A stretch of 64,000 nt of DNA from an uncultured Cellulosilyticum sp. (GCA_934725855.1 CAKVCL010000010.1:38626-102625), one strand, 5' to 3'; shown: positions 52,964 to 62,897, counted from the first letter of the stretch. The notes: generated by a model not told the origin, from the sequence alone. Made by a program: numbers and translations.

Positions 52964-53428
52964 TTATGCTTCATTTTCATTTTTTTCCCCACTCATTTTA
53001 AACGGTTTGATTTCGATGGGACAATTCTCACACTTATTGCCAAAATAGTATTTCACCACAAATAAAATGGCAATTCCTATAATACCAAGAAGTAAATCTA
53101 TAGAACTTCCATGGCTTACCACTAATTTTCTAGCAATCGCAAACAGTAATACATCAATGGTGCTTCCCACTGTATGTTTACTAATCATCTTTACAAATTC
53201 CACACCCACTATAAGCTGTAATCCTACCGCCAAATACTCTTCTATAGGTACAGTCACTTCTGGTACAAGCAATGCTTCTTTACTAATTCCTATGAGTTCT
53301 ACTCCTAAGTTGATTGTAGCCACCAGAATGCCTATTAAGATGAGCATACTAATTAATATTTCTATATAAGAAGAAAATCTGGCGACATTTTTTCTTAACT
53401 TTCTTTTAAGCTGTGCGCTAAATTCCAT
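52964..53428 (-). CDS. Four-helix membrane protein, PsiE-like
   Basis: Protein of 154 residues with about four hydrophobic segments (IEILISMLILIGILVATINL, YLAVGLQLIVGVEFVKMI, TIDVLLFAIARKLVV, LLLGIIGIAILFVVKYYF) and a short Cys-containing tail (KCENCPIEI). The helix pattern and the VGVEFVKMI region resemble the phosphate-starvation PsiE family; function unknown. Its ribosome site is weak. It lies between ligA and pcrA, 62 bases after pcrA ends. Confidence 0.6.
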   Translation of the reverse strand: MEFSAQLKRKLRKNVARFSSYIEILISMLILIGILVATINLGVELIGISKEALLVPEVTVPIEEYLAVGLQLIVGVEFVKMISKHTVGSTIDVLLFAIARKLVVSHGSSIDLLLGIIGIAILFVVKYYFGNKCENCPIEIKPFKMSGEKNENEA

Positions 53429-53490
53429 ATATTGTCTCTACTCTCTCTTCTGTCTGATTTTCATGTTGTCCTTCAAGACATTTCTTCTAC

Positions 53491-55842
53491 CTATAGCTTT
53501 TTAAGCTTAGCAAATTTGGTACTTAATTGTTTCGTTTCACCATTGTCAAAAGCAATCGTCACAAAACAATCACTGCCTTCATCATTAACTGCCTTTACAG
53601 TTCCTTTTCCAAATTTAATATGACTGACTACATTACCCACTTCAAAAGTAGGCACACCACCTGGTATATTTTCAATTTTCTTTCCTATTCCATATAAGGA
53701 GCTAGTCTTTCTAAAGTTTGGCAAACCTGGCTTCTCTGGTACTTTGGTTGCAAAACTTCTTTTGGTTATATTTTCAGCAGGTGCAGCTTGGAAGCTTTTC
53801 TTTTCAACTGGGTTACTATTACCAAATCCTGAACTTTGATTAAATGTTTTTTTACCAAAGCTACTTGTGCCTCCTACAAAACTCTGTCTTTGAGTACGCT
53901 CCTCATCTAAACGTGCTAAGTTAGTCAGTTCTTTAGGCAACTCTCTTATAAAACGTGATGGGGAGCTATACTGCGTGCGTCCAAACATGGTGCGCTGATC
54001 GGCATAAAGCATAAATAATTTTTCTCTAGCTCTTGTAATCCCTACATAACAAAGTCTTCTTTCCTCTTCAACTTTATCATCACCTTCTGTAAGGCTCATA
54101 TAGCTTGGGAATAAACCTTCTTCTAGGCCTGGCATAAAGACAACTGGAAATTCCAATCCTTTAGCACTATGAAGGGTCATTAGAACCACTGAGTTACTGT
54201 TTTCATCATAATTATCCACATCTGCTACAAGCGCTACTTCTTCCAAAAATTCACCTAAACTTGGCTCTTCGGCTGTTTCCATATAATGAATGGTTTTAGA
54301 GACAAGTTCATCAATATTCGCTAGGCGCTCCTCAGCTGTATCTGCTTCTGTCATTCGAATATGATTTCTAAATTCTGTACGCTCTAAAATTTCATCAATT
54401 AAGCGTTTCACATCATTTTCTTTTGCAATCTCTTGTAACTCTTCAATTAAAGCCGTAAAGCCTAATACTTTTTGGCTTGGCCCATTGCCTAAAATACCCA
54501 TTGCTTTACAAAGCTTAGCGGCTTCTAAAAAGTCCATTTGATTTCTTTCAGCATATTCTGAAATACTTGCAATGCTCGCTGCACCAATGCCTCTTTTAGG
54601 CACATTAATAATACGTTTGATGGCAATATCATCTCGCTCATTACAAATGATTTTAAGATAACTCACTAAGTCTTTGATTTCTTTACGTTCATAGAAGCGC
54701 ACGCCCCCTAATAAACGATAGGGAATAGATGCCGTAATGAGTTTTTCTTCTAGTACACGGGATTGGGCATTGGTACGATATAAAATCGCAAAATCTTTAT
54801 AATCCCTTTCCCCTTTTTCAATTTGATCTACAATGCAGCTGGCAATCACTTCTGCTTCTTTATATTCATTTACCGTTGGCACAATTGAAATGCCTTCACC
54901 TGGCTCACTTTCTGTCCACAAGCTTTTTGCTTTTCGGCTTCTATTATGAGCGACCACACTATTGGCTGCCTCCAAAATATTTTTAGTCGAACGATAATTT
55001 TGTTCCAGCTTAATAACCGTGGCATTCTTAAAGTCTTTCTCAAATCCTAAAATATTGGTGATATCTGCCCCACGCCATCCATAAATAGATTGGTCATCAT
55101 CTCCTACTACACAAAGGTTTTGATGTTTTTGAGCTAGCATTTCAACTAATTTGTACTGCGCGCCGTTCGTGTCTTGATACTCATCGACAAGAATATATTG
55201 GAATTTATTTTGATAATAATCTAAGGCATCCACTTCTTCTTTAAAAAGTAAATACGTATTAACGAGTAAATCATCAAAATCCATGGCATTATTTTCTTTT
55301 AATTTCTTTTGATAAGCTTCATAAATGAGTGACATTTGCTTCAGCTTATAATCTTCTCCTGCATTTGCTTTCGCAAGAGCTGGGGTTTCCAGTCTATTTT
55401 TATAACTACTAATGGCTCCCATCACTGCCCCAACGGGGAAGTTCTTTTCACTAATATCTAGTGATTTTAAGGTGTCTTTAATGAGTGTTTTTTGATCCGT
55501 TGTATCATAGATTGTAAAAAATCTACTATACCCCAGTCTTTCGGCATAACGCCTTAAAATACGCACACACATGGAGTGGAATGTGCTCACCCACATTTCA
55601 TTTACGGCATCTTCCATAATAAGCTGGCCAATTCTTTCTTTCATTTCTTTAGCTGCTTTATTGGTAAAGGTAATGGCCAAAATAGACCATGGCTTAATGC
55701 CTTTATTTTCAACTAAATGCGCAATACGGTGCGTTAACACCCTAGTTTTTCCTGAACCTGCACCTGCTAATATCAAAAGAGGGCCTTCTGTGTGAAGGAC
55801 AGCTTCTTTTTGTTTATCATTAAGTCCTTTAGTAAAATCCAT
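53491..55842 (-). CDS. pcrA: ATP-dependent DNA helicase PcrA
   Basis: UvrD-type helicase of 783 residues. Motif Ia/Walker A LAGAGSGKTRVLTHR (about 30), motif II VDEYQDTN, motif III VVGDDDQSIYGWRG, motif V-VI VVFMPGLEEGLFPS and YVGITRAREKL are in order. The C-terminal tail with VGNVVSHIKFGKGTV-type Tudor-like end (which binds RNA polymerase in bacilli) is present. Acts in repair and rolling-circle replication. Confidence 0.97.
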   Translation of the reverse strand: MDFTKGLNDKQKEAVLHTEGPLLILAGAGSGKTRVLTHRIAHLVENKGIKPWSILAITFTNKAAKEMKERIGQLIMEDAVNEMWVSTFHSMCVRILRRYAERLGYSRFFTIYDTTDQKTLIKDTLKSLDISEKNFPVGAVMGAISSYKNRLETPALAKANAGEDYKLKQMSLIYEAYQKKLKENNAMDFDDLLVNTYLLFKEEVDALDYYQNKFQYILVDEYQDTNGAQYKLVEMLAQKHQNLCVVGDDDQSIYGWRGADITNILGFEKDFKNATVIKLEQNYRSTKNILEAANSVVAHNRSRKAKSLWTESEPGEGISIVPTVNEYKEAEVIASCIVDQIEKGERDYKDFAILYRTNAQSRVLEEKLITASIPYRLLGGVRFYERKEIKDLVSYLKIICNERDDIAIKRIINVPKRGIGAASIASISEYAERNQMDFLEAAKLCKAMGILGNGPSQKVLGFTALIEELQEIAKENDVKRLIDEILERTEFRNHIRMTEADTAEERLANIDELVSKTIHYMETAEEPSLGEFLEEVALVADVDNYDENSNSVVLMTLHSAKGLEFPVVFMPGLEEGLFPSYMSLTEGDDKVEEERRLCYVGITRAREKLFMLYADQRTMFGRTQYSSPSRFIRELPKELTNLARLDEERTQRQSFVGGTSSFGKKTFNQSSGFGNSNPVEKKSFQAAPAENITKRSFATKVPEKPGLPNFRKTSSLYGIGKKIENIPGGVPTFEVGNVVSHIKFGKGTVKAVNDEGSDCFVTIAFDNGETKQLSTKFAKLKKL

Positions 55843-55863
55843 CTTTTCTTCTCCTTCTAAACT

Positions 55864-55892
55864 TTAAAAAGAGTGCCTAGTTCAAGCACCCT
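55864..55892 (-). terminator. Terminator of yerC
   Basis: AGAGTGC (55870-55876) pairs with GCACCCT (55886-55892), one wobble, with T residues after the stem on the minus strand. Confidence 0.6.
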
Positions 55893-55908
55893 TTGAGTTT
55901 CGTACACC

Positions 55909-56199
55909 TTATTTTGTACCGACACGCTCTAATATTAATTTATACCCATCACTACCATAACTTAAACATCGATTCACCCTACTAATCGTTGCTGTTGAGG
56001 CATGCGTTGTATGTTGAATCTCTTGATAAGTTTTCTTTTCTTGTAGCATTTTAGCCACTTCAAGTCTTTGAGATAATGCTTTTATTTCATTTACTGTACA
56101 AATATCTTCAAAAAAGGCATAGCACTCGTCCACACTTTTCAAGGTTAAAATGGCTTCAAAAAGTTTATCATTTGCTTCATCTTTTATCTTGGAATTCAT
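55909..56199 (-). CDS. yerC: YerC/TrpR-like small DNA-binding protein
   Basis: Helical protein of 96 residues with a TrpR-like helix-turn-helix (TVNEIKALSQRLEVAKML and TYQEIQHTTHASTATISRVNRCLSYG). It matches B. subtilis YerC, whose gene lies beside pcrB-pcrA-ligA, so the neighbourhood is conserved. Function is poorly known. ATG 56199 is preferred over GTG 56217 since AAAGGG is nine bases before it. Confidence 0.85.
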   Translation of the reverse strand: MNSKIKDEANDKLFEAILTLKSVDECYAFFEDICTVNEIKALSQRLEVAKMLQEKKTYQEIQHTTHASTATISRVNRCLSYGSDGYKLILERVGTK

Positions 56200-56254
56200 C
56201 CTTATCCGCCCTTTCACCGACCTATTACTTTATCATTGTACAGTAATAAACTAT

Positions 56255-56977
56255 TTATTTCAATCTCTTTTGTTTAATATATGCGCAAAGTCTATCTGGG
56301 TCTATATTCATCACTAAGTGCTCTGGGAAATCTAAGCTTTCTAGTAACTCCACAGATTCCTCAAATGCACCAATGGCTGTATGGAAATGTGCATCGGTTC
56401 CTAAAACAATAGGCACATCATAGATTTTACAATAGCCTAACATTTGAATAAGATTTTCTCTGACTCCTGGTCTAAAGCTATCTGGCTTTAATGAAGCATT
56501 ATTTACCTCAAGTAATGTGCCTGTACGCTTTGAAGCCAGCACAGCTTTTTCATAATCCATTGGATAACGGCTGTCCCCTGGATGTCCTATAATATCAATA
56601 TAAGGGTTTTCCATCACTTTCATAAGACTTTTCATAATCGTCTCTTGATCCGCAAAATCGATGCAAGGTGGATGATAACTTGCAACCACAATATCCAATT
56701 TTTCGAGTGTTTCTATAGGAAGGTCTACTTCACCTTCATAGTTTATAATATTGACTTCTGCCCCTTTTAGTAATTTTACGCCAAATAATTCATCTGGAAT
56801 GGCTTTTAAATTATCAAAGTGAAACACATGTGTACTACCTGGCATGCCTGGTGAATGATCGGTCATAGCCACCATCTTAAGTCCTTTTTGACTGGCTGCC
56901 ATCATATTTTCAGTAATCGTGCTATAAGCATGTCCACTAGAAATCGTATGTGTGTGTGCGTCAACGAGTATCTTCAT
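56255..56977 (-). CDS. PHP-domain hydrolase (YcdX type)
   Basis: PHP protein of 240 residues. Metal ligands sit in VDAHTHTISSGHAYSTI, MTDHSPGMPG, LLKGAEVNI, VASYHPP, GHPGDSRYPMDY and GTDAHFHTAIG. This spacing is that of YcdX-like phosphatases rather than polymerase PHP domains. Substrate unknown. It diverges from yitT and starts behind GGGAAC. Confidence 0.85.
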   Translation of the reverse strand: MKILVDAHTHTISSGHAYSTITENMMAASQKGLKMVAMTDHSPGMPGSTHVFHFDNLKAIPDELFGVKLLKGAEVNIINYEGEVDLPIETLEKLDIVVASYHPPCIDFADQETIMKSLMKVMENPYIDIIGHPGDSRYPMDYEKAVLASKRTGTLLEVNNASLKPDSFRPGVRENLIQMLGYCKIYDVPIVLGTDAHFHTAIGAFEESVELLESLDFPEHLVMNIDPDRLCAYIKQKRLK

Positions 56978-57156
56978 TTTCTGTTCCCTTCTTTATTCTT
57001 TATTCTTTATTTATGTTCTTACTTGTCTTTTTACTTTACATTTCATTATTATACCATACTTTTATTTGTAAAAAGTATATTGCTTAATAAAGCATTCTCC
57101 TTTATATTTAATAGTACTTACTTATTGTTTATTTTGATTGACAGGAGAAAAAATTT

Positions 57157-58032
57157 ATGGAATTCAAATCGATTAACCTTAAGTGCATTATGAGTACGCT
57201 AATTGGTACTTTATTTATTGCCATTGCGACTAATGGCGTTTTGCTTCCCAACCATTTATTAAGTGGTGGTGTAAGTGGCATCTCTATGCTGCTTCACTTT
57301 ATTATTGGGGCAAAAATCAGTTTACTTGTTTTGCTGATTAATATTCCTCTTTTTATAATGGGATTTATCTTTTTAAACAAAAGTTATCTTATTTATAGTT
57401 TACTTGGCATGCTGATGTTGTCTTTTTGGTTAGAGGTCACCAGTTTTGTATCTATTCCTACCAATAATACACTATCTATTTTAGTGATTGCTGGTTTACT
57501 CCATGGGATCGGTACAGGTATTATTTTTAGAGCAAACGGTTCTACTGGAGGAACTGATATTATTGCTAAAATTGTTCATGACCACTTTTCAATTAATATG
57601 GCAACGGTTAACTTAGCCATCAATGCTCTCATTATAGGCTTATCTATTTATTACTTTGATATCAATATTGCTGTCCTCACAATTAGTACCATGTTTGTCA
57701 GCAGTCATGTTGTTAACTTTGTAGTTGACGGGATTAACCGTAAGCGTACCTTATATATTATTACCGATGAAACGCATCATGAATTACTTTCACAAATGCT
57801 ACTGGGTGAACTTCATCGTGGGGTGACTATTATTCCAGCTATTGGGGGGTATACTGATTCTACCAAATACATTCTCTTTACAACCGTTAGTGTGCGTGAA
57901 GTTGCTAAAGCCAAGCAGATTGTTCTTAGTTTAGACCCCAAAGCCTTTATGACTGTAACTGAAACTTCTCAGGTTATTGGAAATGGACGAGGCTTCATTC
58001 ATATGGATATGCCATCCGAATCCCCTCAATAA
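57157..58032 (+). CDS. YitT family membrane protein (DUF161/DUF2179)
   Basis: Protein of 291 residues: five to six membrane helices in the first 190 residues (GVLLPNHLLSGGVSGISMLLH and FRANGSTGGTDIIAKI, the family's repeated loop) and a soluble DUF2179 domain (about 210-285, RGVTIIPAIGGYTDSTKYILFTTVS). Function is not established for the family. AGGAG precedes ATG; a strong hairpin follows. Confidence 0.9.
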   Translation: MEFKSINLKCIMSTLIGTLFIAIATNGVLLPNHLLSGGVSGISMLLHFIIGAKISLLVLLINIPLFIMGFIFLNKSYLIYSLLGMLMLSFWLEVTSFVSIPTNNTLSILVIAGLLHGIGTGIIFRANGSTGGTDIIAKIVHDHFSINMATVNLAINALIIGLSIYYFDINIAVLTISTMFVSSHVVNFVVDGINRKRTLYIITDETHHELLSQMLLGELHRGVTIIPAIGGYTDSTKYILFTTVSVREVAKAKQIVLSLDPKAFMTVTETSQVIGNGRGFIHMDMPSESPQ

Positions 58033-58046
58033 ACCTAAGCCTACCT

Positions 58047-58103
58047 AAAGATACCGCCTAGAATAGATTAACCTCATCTATTCTAGGCGGTATCTTTTTA
58101 ATG
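58047..58103. terminator. Bidirectional terminator between yitT and trpS
   Basis: A perfect 22-base stem joins 58047-58068 and 58076-58097 (AAAGATACCGCCTAG... at the base), flanked by A and T runs. Confidence 0.92.
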
Positions 58104-58183
58104 TAGCTCATGTGCATAACCCTACTATTTTTCTAGTTTTATGCCTTATTTTTAATCACTTATTTATACTGAACTTCCTCATT

Positions 58184-59191
58184 TTATCTTATAATTGGTG
58201 GAAATCCAACTTTCTTTTGTACCTTACGAAGCGTTTTCGTTGCAAGATAGTTTGCTGTTTCTGCATTTTTCTTAATGATGCTGTCAATATAAGCTTTATC
58301 CGAACTTAATGCTTTAAATTTTTCTTGAAGTGGTCTGAGTTCTTCTACAACTGCTTCACCTACTTTTAATTTAAAGTCACCATAACCTTTTCCTGCAAAT
58401 TCATTTTGAATTTGTTCCATTGTTTGCCCAGTGACGCAACCATAAATGGTCATTAAGTTACTTACGCCTGGTTTATTTTCAGGATCATAACATACTTCTG
58501 TATCGGAATCTGTTACAGCACGTTTAAACTTACGGATAATGGTATCTGGATCATCTAAAATCTTAATGGCGGCATTCGCATCTGGATCAGATTTTGACAT
58601 TTTGCTCGTTGGATCTTGAAGACTCATAATTTTAGCCCCTACTTTAGGAATATAGGCTTCTGGTACCTTGAAGGTTTCACCAAATTGATTATTGAATCGA
58701 ATCGCCAAATCTCTTGTTAATTCAAGATGTTGTTTTTGGTCTACGCCTACAGGGACTAAATCGGTTTGATAAAGTAAAATATCTGCTGCCATCAGTGATG
58801 GATAAGTAAATAAGCCTGCGTTAATATTATCACTGTGTTTTTGTGATTTATCTTTGAACTGAGTCATTCGACTTAATTCACCCATATAAGTAAAGCAATT
58901 TAAAATCCATGCAAGCTCTGCATGAGCTGATACATGAGATTGCATATAAATTGTGTTTTTCTCAGGGTCAAGTCCAGCTGCAATATAAAGCATCATTAAA
59001 TCTCTTGCATTTTTTCTAAGTACAGCTGGTTCTTGCCTTACTGTAATAGCGTGCATATCCACAATACAATATAAACAATTATATTCATCTTGTAAGTTTG
59101 TCCAGTTTTTAAGGGCACCTAAATAATTCCCTAATGTAATGGTACCAGATGGCTGCATGCCACTAAAAATAACCTTTTTTTGTTCCTCCAT
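58184..59191 (-). CDS. trpS: Tryptophanyl-tRNA synthetase
   Basis: Class I synthetase of 335 residues charging tRNA-Trp. The HIGH-like motif is PSGTITLGNYLGA (about 14-26) and KMSKS is intact in SKMSKSDPDA (about 195). ATG 59191 is chosen because GAGGTG lies six bases before it; an ATG nine codons upstream lacks a site. No T-box is present, unlike thrS. It diverges from luxS. Confidence 0.96.
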   Translation of the reverse strand: MEEQKKVIFSGMQPSGTITLGNYLGALKNWTNLQDEYNCLYCIVDMHAITVRQEPAVLRKNARDLMMLYIAAGLDPEKNTIYMQSHVSAHAELAWILNCFTYMGELSRMTQFKDKSQKHSDNINAGLFTYPSLMAADILLYQTDLVPVGVDQKQHLELTRDLAIRFNNQFGETFKVPEAYIPKVGAKIMSLQDPTSKMSKSDPDANAAIKILDDPDTIIRKFKRAVTDSDTEVCYDPENKPGVSNLMTIYGCVTGQTMEQIQNEFAGKGYGDFKLKVGEAVVEELRPLQEKFKALSSDKAYIDSIIKKNAETANYLATKTLRKVQKKVGFPPIIR

Positions 59192-59348
59192 TTTGTGCAC
59201 CTCTTTTGAATTTTTCATTACTAACTCTTATGTTATCAGACAATTTCTTGTAAATCAAGCCAAAATCCCCTCTCTCATCTAGCCTAAAGCATTTACATGG
59301 GCTATAATAATAAAAAAATACTTATCCTATCCATGAAAGGAACTTATT

Positions 59349-59828
59349 ATGAAAAAAATTGCAAGTTTTACTGTTAATCATATTGATTTACTTCCTGGTA
59401 TTTATGTTTCACGTATTGATACAATTGGCTCTGAGGTATTAACCACTTATGATTTGCGTTTTAAAAGACCTAACTTAGAACCTGTTATGAATACAGCAGA
59501 AATTCATACTATTGAGCACCTCGCAGCAACCTTCTTACGTAACCATCCTATATTTGCTGATGAAACCATCTACTTTGGTCCAATGGGATGCCGTACAGGT
59601 TTTTATCTTATTTTAAAAGGGGAAAGAACCTCTAAAGACATTGTGCCACTGATTACTGAGCTCTTCCAATTTGTAGCGGACTTTGAAGGTGAAGTTCCTG
59701 GAGCTAGCCCAAGAGATTGCGGCAACTATTTAGATATGAACTTACCAATGGCAAAATATGAAGCCAAAAAATATGTTGAAAATGTCCTTCTTCATATTTC
59801 TGATGCCAATCTCACTTATCCAAACTAA
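59349..59828 (+). CDS. luxS: S-ribosylhomocysteine lyase
   Basis: Cleaves S-ribosylhomocysteine to homocysteine and DPD, the AI-2 precursor. The 159 residues contain the metal motif HTIEHLAATFLRN (about 57) with the third ligand in DCGNYLDM, and the catalytic Cys in GPMGCRTGFYL. No pfs or methyl-cycle gene adjoins it. Its stop codon lies in the base of the terminator hairpin. Confidence 0.97.
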   Translation: MKKIASFTVNHIDLLPGIYVSRIDTIGSEVLTTYDLRFKRPNLEPVMNTAEIHTIEHLAATFLRNHPIFADETIYFGPMGCRTGFYLILKGERTSKDIVPLITELFQFVADFEGEVPGASPRDCGNYLDMNLPMAKYEAKKYVENVLLHISDANLTYPN

Positions 59829-59877
59829 AGAAATGGCTCTCTATTTCTTTTCCTAATAGAGAGCCATTTCTTTAGTT
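59823..59877. terminator. Bidirectional terminator between luxS and the anchored unknown gene
   Basis: A perfect 22-base stem joins 59823-59844 and 59856-59877 (AACTAAAG... with ...CTTTAGTT). The luxS stop TAA is within the stem. Confidence 0.88.
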
Positions 59878-59885
59878 TACTTTTT

Positions 59886-61592
59886 TTATCCCATTATCTC
59901 ATTGAGTGCTCTTATAATTTCTTGATTCTTTCCGGAATAATTAACTACCACTTTTCCTTTATCCCACCTTTTACCCTGTAATGCCTTTTCTTCTACACTG
60001 TTAAACTCTACTGTTTTCTGACCGATATAACTGTATTCACGTATAACTAGCTTTTCCTCATCAATGTAAATACAATGGGTTTGGGCTTTTGTTGGATAAT
60101 AAAAAGAGCTTTTCTTAATCGTATATTTAAAGCGTTCATCTAAGTAAGCTTGTAATTTTTTCTGATCAAACTGATTACTAAACGCTTCATCTGCCATAAG
60201 CTGATTGGTTTCTCCATCGTAGATATAATCCTCACCGTCTACTATAACCTTCACAAAAGAAGCATAATACCACTCAAATACACTATTTTCTATTTGTTTT
60301 TTACTCTTATGGATTTGATTATTCATTAGATTAATGAGTTCATCAACTTTTTTTATACCTGCATTTTGCTCTAGTCCATATGCGCCATCTTCTTTAAGGC
60401 TAAATACTTGCATTTTATCTTGTGATTGAATAGGGAGTGCATAAATGTAATTTCGCTCATTGGTTACAGCCATGCACAAGACATAACTATTACGTGGTGA
60501 AATGCTCACTACGTTTAAGCCTGCTGGCACGCTCCCCTCCCACTTAGCAAAAACACTGATTCCATTTTTATCAATTTTAAATAACTTTTCTCCCCCACCT
60601 AATGTGGTTTCTTTATAACGGTCCACTAGTCTGACTTCATCTTCTTGCAAATTCGTAAGCAGTTCCACAGCTACCCCACAAGCATTCTGAACTCTGGAGT
60701 CTTTTGAATGGACCTGACAATTTGCTAACTCTAGCATAATCTCTTCTTTGTGAATGGAATCATAATATTCTACTAATCGATAAGCACAATAATAATTCAT
60801 GAGTGGATTATCATATTTTAATCCTTGTAAAAATAACTTATACCCATATTTTTCAACCAGCGATTCTTCCATCTCCTCATCTATATAAGGAAAAGCCTCC
60901 TCTGTATCTTGTAAGATAGGAAAATTTAGTTTAAAAAATGCTTCTACTTCTTCTCCTAACTCGCTATCATAAGGATGTTTCTGGTTCCAATAGTCACTTA
61001 CATGCTCTGCATCTAAAAATTCTTTGGCAATTCGTTCAAAAGCATTCCTATTATCCTTGGTATCCATTTTAATGCCAAAATAATCTTCTAAATCTGGTCT
61101 ATAAAGAATCCTAAAATACTTACTATCCTTTTCTAGAATACTCACCTCAACCCTATCTATTTCAGAATATAGTGCCATGATAATACTTGCATCGATTAAA
61201 CTCATTTGATCTTTTCTTGCCTTAGAAAGCATCTGTTCATATTGCTTCGTATCGTAAGTTATTGCCACCTTTTGAACTTCTCCCGGCTTTACTCCTAACT
61301 TTATCTCAACCTTCTGTAAATACTCCTTCTCAGGCAACTTTGTCATTAACTCAGTCATATGCTCACTACTAATAGGTGCTTCACTGCTTTTTATAATTTC
61401 CTCTATATTTAATGAAAGTTCCTGCTCACTTACTGAAATGACTGGCATTTCCTCTACTTCTTTAACAACTTGCTTATCGTTTTCTACCCCAACGGCTTGC
61501 AATTGATTGGTAATCAAAACAATACCTACTACACCTACCACTATGTAGATTCCATTTTTTATCATTTCTTTACGCCTACTATAGCCCTTCAT
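59886..61592 (-). CDS. Membrane-anchored protein, unknown function
   Basis: Protein of 568 residues I do not recognise. A basic N-terminus is followed by one membrane helix (about 12-32, NGIYIVVGVVGIVLITNQLQ), so the bulk should be outside. An acidic linker follows (about 35-60). Residues about 90-175 (KVEIKLGVKPGEVQKVAITYD, MSLIDASIIMALYSEIDRVEV) vaguely recall DUF4825. Residues 240-330 look helical and repeat-like; the C-terminal third is rich in beta-strand and Tyr. GGAGG six bases before ATG. It diverges from the tandem P-loop gene. Confidence 0.75.
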   Translation of the reverse strand: MKGYSRRKEMIKNGIYIVVGVVGIVLITNQLQAVGVENDKQVVKEVEEMPVISVSEQELSLNIEEIIKSSEAPISSEHMTELMTKLPEKEYLQKVEIKLGVKPGEVQKVAITYDTKQYEQMLSKARKDQMSLIDASIIMALYSEIDRVEVSILEKDSKYFRILYRPDLEDYFGIKMDTKDNRNAFERIAKEFLDAEHVSDYWNQKHPYDSELGEEVEAFFKLNFPILQDTEEAFPYIDEEMEESLVEKYGYKLFLQGLKYDNPLMNYYCAYRLVEYYDSIHKEEIMLELANCQVHSKDSRVQNACGVAVELLTNLQEDEVRLVDRYKETTLGGGEKLFKIDKNGISVFAKWEGSVPAGLNVVSISPRNSYVLCMAVTNERNYIYALPIQSQDKMQVFSLKEDGAYGLEQNAGIKKVDELINLMNNQIHKSKKQIENSVFEWYYASFVKVIVDGEDYIYDGETNQLMADEAFSNQFDQKKLQAYLDERFKYTIKKSSFYYPTKAQTHCIYIDEEKLVIREYSYIGQKTVEFNSVEEKALQGKRWDKGKVVVNYSGKNQEIIRALNEIMG

Positions 61593-61747
61593 CCGTTCCC
61601 TCCTTTCTCACCTTCTTCTATTATAAAGCAATTTATTTTTCTTGTGTGACACGAAATAAATTTTCCCTTTTCACAACAGACTAGCCAGCTTCATATTTTA
61701 TAGAGAAATAAAAAGTATCCTTTTGATGGATAAGGAAGTGAGCACTT

Positions 61748-62839
61748 ATGTCTCAATTAATAAAACACTATTTTGTTTGTGGGAATACAGCAAAAGGTTT
61801 TCAAAATTTTTTCCCTTCCAATTTAAAAAATATCAATAAAGTTTATATTCTTAAAGGTGGTCCTGGCACAGGTAAGTCTTCTCTAATGAAAAAAATAGGC
61901 GATTTAATGACTGCCAAAAAAATGCCTGTAGAATATATTCATTGCTCTTCCGATCCTAATTCACTAGATGGTCTCATTATTAGAGCGCTATCAGTTGCTA
62001 TTGTAGATGGAACGGCTCCACATGTCATTGAACCCACTGCCCCAGGTGCTATAGAAGAATATGTTAATCTCGGTACGGCTTGGGATGTTAAGCAGTTAGC
62101 AGAACATAAAAAAGAAATTCTATTTTTACAATCTGAAATAAGTAGTTGTTACCCAAAAGCTTATGATTGCTTTGCAAAAGCGCTTAAAATCCATGATGAG
62201 TGGGAAAAAATCTATATTGACCATATGGATTTTGCAAAAGCCAATGCATTTACTGAGCAGGTTATCCACACTTTACTTCATGATACCCATCTTGATAAAC
62301 CAAGTACTGTTATGCATCGATTTTTTGGTGGTTCAACCCCACAAGGCGCTGTAGATTATGTACAAGAACTCATTTCACCCATCCATCATCGCTATTTCAT
62401 TAAAGGAAGACCTGGCTCTGGCAAATCCACTATGCTTAAGAAAATTCTTGCGATGGCACAAACGAAAGGCATTGATGTAGAAGTCTATCATTGTGGATTT
62501 GACCCAGATAGTCTAGATATGCTTATGATGCCAGAGCTGGATTTGTGTATTTTTGATAGTACAGCCCCACATGAATATTATCCTGAGCGAGAATCCGATA
62601 TTGTCTTAGATATGTACCAAAATCTTATTACGCCTAATACAGATGAGCACTATAAAGAAGCACTTAGTGATATTTCAAAACGCTATAAAGAACAAGTTGC
62701 CAAAGGCACCTCTCACTTAGCTTATGCAAAGTTTTTGCACGATGACTTAGAAAAATATTATATTGCTGCTACAGATTTTACAAAAATTAATGCCATCACA
62801 GCAGATCTTATCTCAAAAATTGAGGAAAAAATTTACTAA
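61748..62839 (+). CDS. Tandem P-loop ATPase of unknown function (PRK06851-like)
   Basis: Protein of 363 residues with two P-loops: GGPGTGKSS (37-45) and GRPGSGKST (220-228). After each comes the same block: VEYIHCSSDPNSLDGL...DGTAPH (61-92) and VEVYHCGFDPDSLDML...DSTAPHEYYPE (240-277). It is therefore an internal duplication of one nucleotide-binding unit. Homologues occur in spore-forming Firmicutes as uncharacterised ATPases; link to sporulation is inference. ATG follows AAGGAAG. Single-gene unit. Confidence 0.85.
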   Translation: MSQLIKHYFVCGNTAKGFQNFFPSNLKNINKVYILKGGPGTGKSSLMKKIGDLMTAKKMPVEYIHCSSDPNSLDGLIIRALSVAIVDGTAPHVIEPTAPGAIEEYVNLGTAWDVKQLAEHKKEILFLQSEISSCYPKAYDCFAKALKIHDEWEKIYIDHMDFAKANAFTEQVIHTLLHDTHLDKPSTVMHRFFGGSTPQGAVDYVQELISPIHHRYFIKGRPGSGKSTMLKKILAMAQTKGIDVEVYHCGFDPDSLDMLMMPELDLCIFDSTAPHEYYPERESDIVLDMYQNLITPNTDEHYKEALSDISKRYKEQVAKGTSHLAYAKFLHDDLEKYYIAATDFTKINAITADLISKIEEKIY

Positions 62840-62850
62840 TTTTCTCTCAA

Positions 62851-62891
62851 AAAAGAGGCTGTTACGCTTTTAGTCTAACAGCCTCCTTTTT
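62851..62891. terminator. Bidirectional terminator between the P-loop gene and ispF
   Basis: GAGGCTGTTA (62855-62864) pairs with TAACAGCCTC (62876-62885), flanked by A and T runs. Confidence 0.9.
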
Positions 62892-62897
62892 TATTCC

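Noticed and set aside
59192-59348. Possible T-box or SAM riboswitch upstream of trpS or luxS
   Set aside because: No TGGNACCGCGG core or SAM aptamer motif; the spacer is only 157 bases.
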